Shown here: one piece after another, positions 63,338 through 64,000 of the stretch | Layout of the letters: each line of letters opens with the position of its first letter | Position numbering within the stretch: the stretch's first letter is position 1 | NCBI RefSeq assembly: GCF_031581025.1 | Contig: NZ_JAVLCA010000003.1 | Origin: Salibaculum sp031581025 | GTDB lineage: Bacteria; Pseudomonadota; Alphaproteobacteria; Rhodobacterales; Rhodobacteraceae | Length of the DNA stretch: 64,000 bases | Direction: 5' to 3' (one strand) | Made by a program: the position numbers and the translations under genes | The notes under the pieces: model-generated | Told to the model about the DNA's origin: nothing | What the model saw: only the letters and a program-made list of their open reading frames with translations | Database searches by the model: none

Positions 63338-64000
63338 TCACGGGTGATTCATGTCTACCATCATTTCTTCGATTCGCTGCACGTCCTCCGGGTTGTTCAG
63401 CTCCCAGAACTGGCGCCCACGCGCCGTGACCTCGACACAGAGCATCGGCACACCATGTTCGATAAATCGCAATTGTTCCAGGCCTTCCAGAGCCTCCAGC
63501 GCGCCGAGGGGCCAGCGGCCATAGGCCGCCAGGGCCGCGGGCCGATAGGCGTAGACGCCGACATGGTGAAAGACGGGCGTCTCCGCATCGTCGGCATGGG
63601 GGCCGGGCGTGAAGGGGATGACCTCCTTGGAGAAATAGAGCGCGCTGTGATTGGTGCCGAAGACCGCCGTTGTCCCGCCCACCCGGCCCTGACGGCGATC
63701 GTCGAGAAGTGCATTCAGCGCCCGGCCATCGCAACGCAGCACCGGCGTGGCGACCTCGGCCACCGGGTGATCGGCCAGGGCCTCGACCAGATCCTCGACG
63801 AACCAGGCCGGTGTCAACGGCGCATCGCCCTGAAGGTTGACGACGATATCGTAACCGCCGCCGAGCGCGGCCAGGGCCTCGGCGCAACGCTCGGTGCCGT
63901 TGCGGCAGGTGTCCGAGGTCATCACGACCTCGGCGCCGAACCCCCGCGCCGCGTCGCGGATGCGGGTGTCATCCGTGGCCACGACCACGCGATCAACCCC
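63338..64000 (-). CDS. kdsB: 3-deoxy-manno-octulosonate cytidylyltransferase (partial at window end)
   Basis: The gene continues past the window edge; only its C-terminal ~220 residues are present. KdsB couples Kdo to CMP for LPS inner-core assembly. Visible motifs are RVVVATDDTRIRDAARGFGA, SDTCRNGTERCAEALAAL (the GTER motif), IVVNLQGDAPLTPAWFVEDL, FHHVGVYAYRPAALAAYGRW and the final QLRFIEHGVPMLCVEV and GRQFWELNNPEDVQRIEEMM. It is transcribed toward galU, 116 bases away, and shares the LPS/polysaccharide theme of the cluster with kdsD further upstream. Confidence 0.95.
   Translation of the reverse strand, partial: GVDRVVVATDDTRIRDAARGFGAEVVMTSDTCRNGTERCAEALAALGGGYDIVVNLQGDAPLTPAWFVEDLVEALADHPVAEVATPVLRCDGRALNALLDDRRQGRVGGTTAVFGTNHSALYFSKEVIPFTPGPHADDAETPVFHHVGVYAYRPAALAAYGRWPLGALEALEGLEQLRFIEHGVPMLCVEVTARGRQFWELNNPEDVQRIEEMMVDMNHP

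Overview
This window is high-GC DNA with dense, tightly packed genes. It almost certainly comes from an alphaproteobacterium of the Rhodobacteraceae (roseobacter/Rhodobacter group). The case rests on gene content: a TrcR (DUF1013) cell-cycle regulator, a PetP/PetR-like regulator pair, an anchored cytochrome c, HDAC-xseB-ispA-dxs gene order, and lptC-lptA-lptB followed by hpf-ptsN with no rpoN between. Most of the window is chromosomal housekeeping. I see no CRISPR array, prophage or intact insertion sequence.

Layout. 1-547 is an AT-richer, gene-poor edge with one possible small membrane protein. 548-6487 holds hemF, a lipoprotein, an atypical SDR, an RsmC-like methyltransferase, clpS, a D-Ala-D-Ala carboxypeptidase and an FAH-family hydrolase. 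6517-12423 is a yejABEF-type peptide ABC transporter. 12586-17582 holds an anchored cytochrome c, prephenate dehydratase, an SRPBCC protein, nudC and a frameshifted cpdB-like gene. 17613-21907 holds the 4.5S SRP RNA gene, rsgA, dnaX, ybaB and recR. 22038-29664 holds a GGDEF-EAL protein, trcR, an RNase T2, a SpoIIAA-like protein, a DUF2189 membrane protein, an IS5-type transposase remnant, an EamA exporter, HU and AMP nucleosidase. 29902-31558 holds a YeeZ-like epimerase and a bacterial voltage-gated sodium channel.

31683-35622 is the HDAC-like/xseB/ispA/dxs isoprenoid operon, followed by the petPR regulators (35799-37014) and ilvE. 38096-43117 holds a small basic protein, a second EamA exporter, a PQQ-type sugar dehydrogenase, queG, a GST and mtgA. 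43203-49985 is glutamate synthase gltD-(secreted protein)-gltB. 50204-51984 holds uppP and an NDUFA9-like protein. After tRNA-Leu(CAG), a tight operon of rnd, kdsD, lptC, lptA and lptB builds Kdo and exports LPS, followed by hpf and ptsN.

57027-64000 is a surface-glycan module: a protein with two sulfotransferase-like domains, a GT14 branching glycosyltransferase with a long extra C-terminal domain, two tandem family-2 glycosyltransferase paralogues, galU and the 3' part of kdsB. Both paralogues carry frame disruptions. In one, two opposite one-base shifts in G tracts leave an apparently intact but locally scrambled frame.

The most interesting non-gene signals are a composite intergenic element repeated downstream of dxs and petR (with a related piece downstream of the GST gene), and a perfect palindrome overlapping the predicted -10 of the MarR-type petP gene. 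Four frame disruptions at three loci mean either local gene decay or imperfect sequence, and reads are needed to decide. All calls come from reading the sequence; no database search was run.
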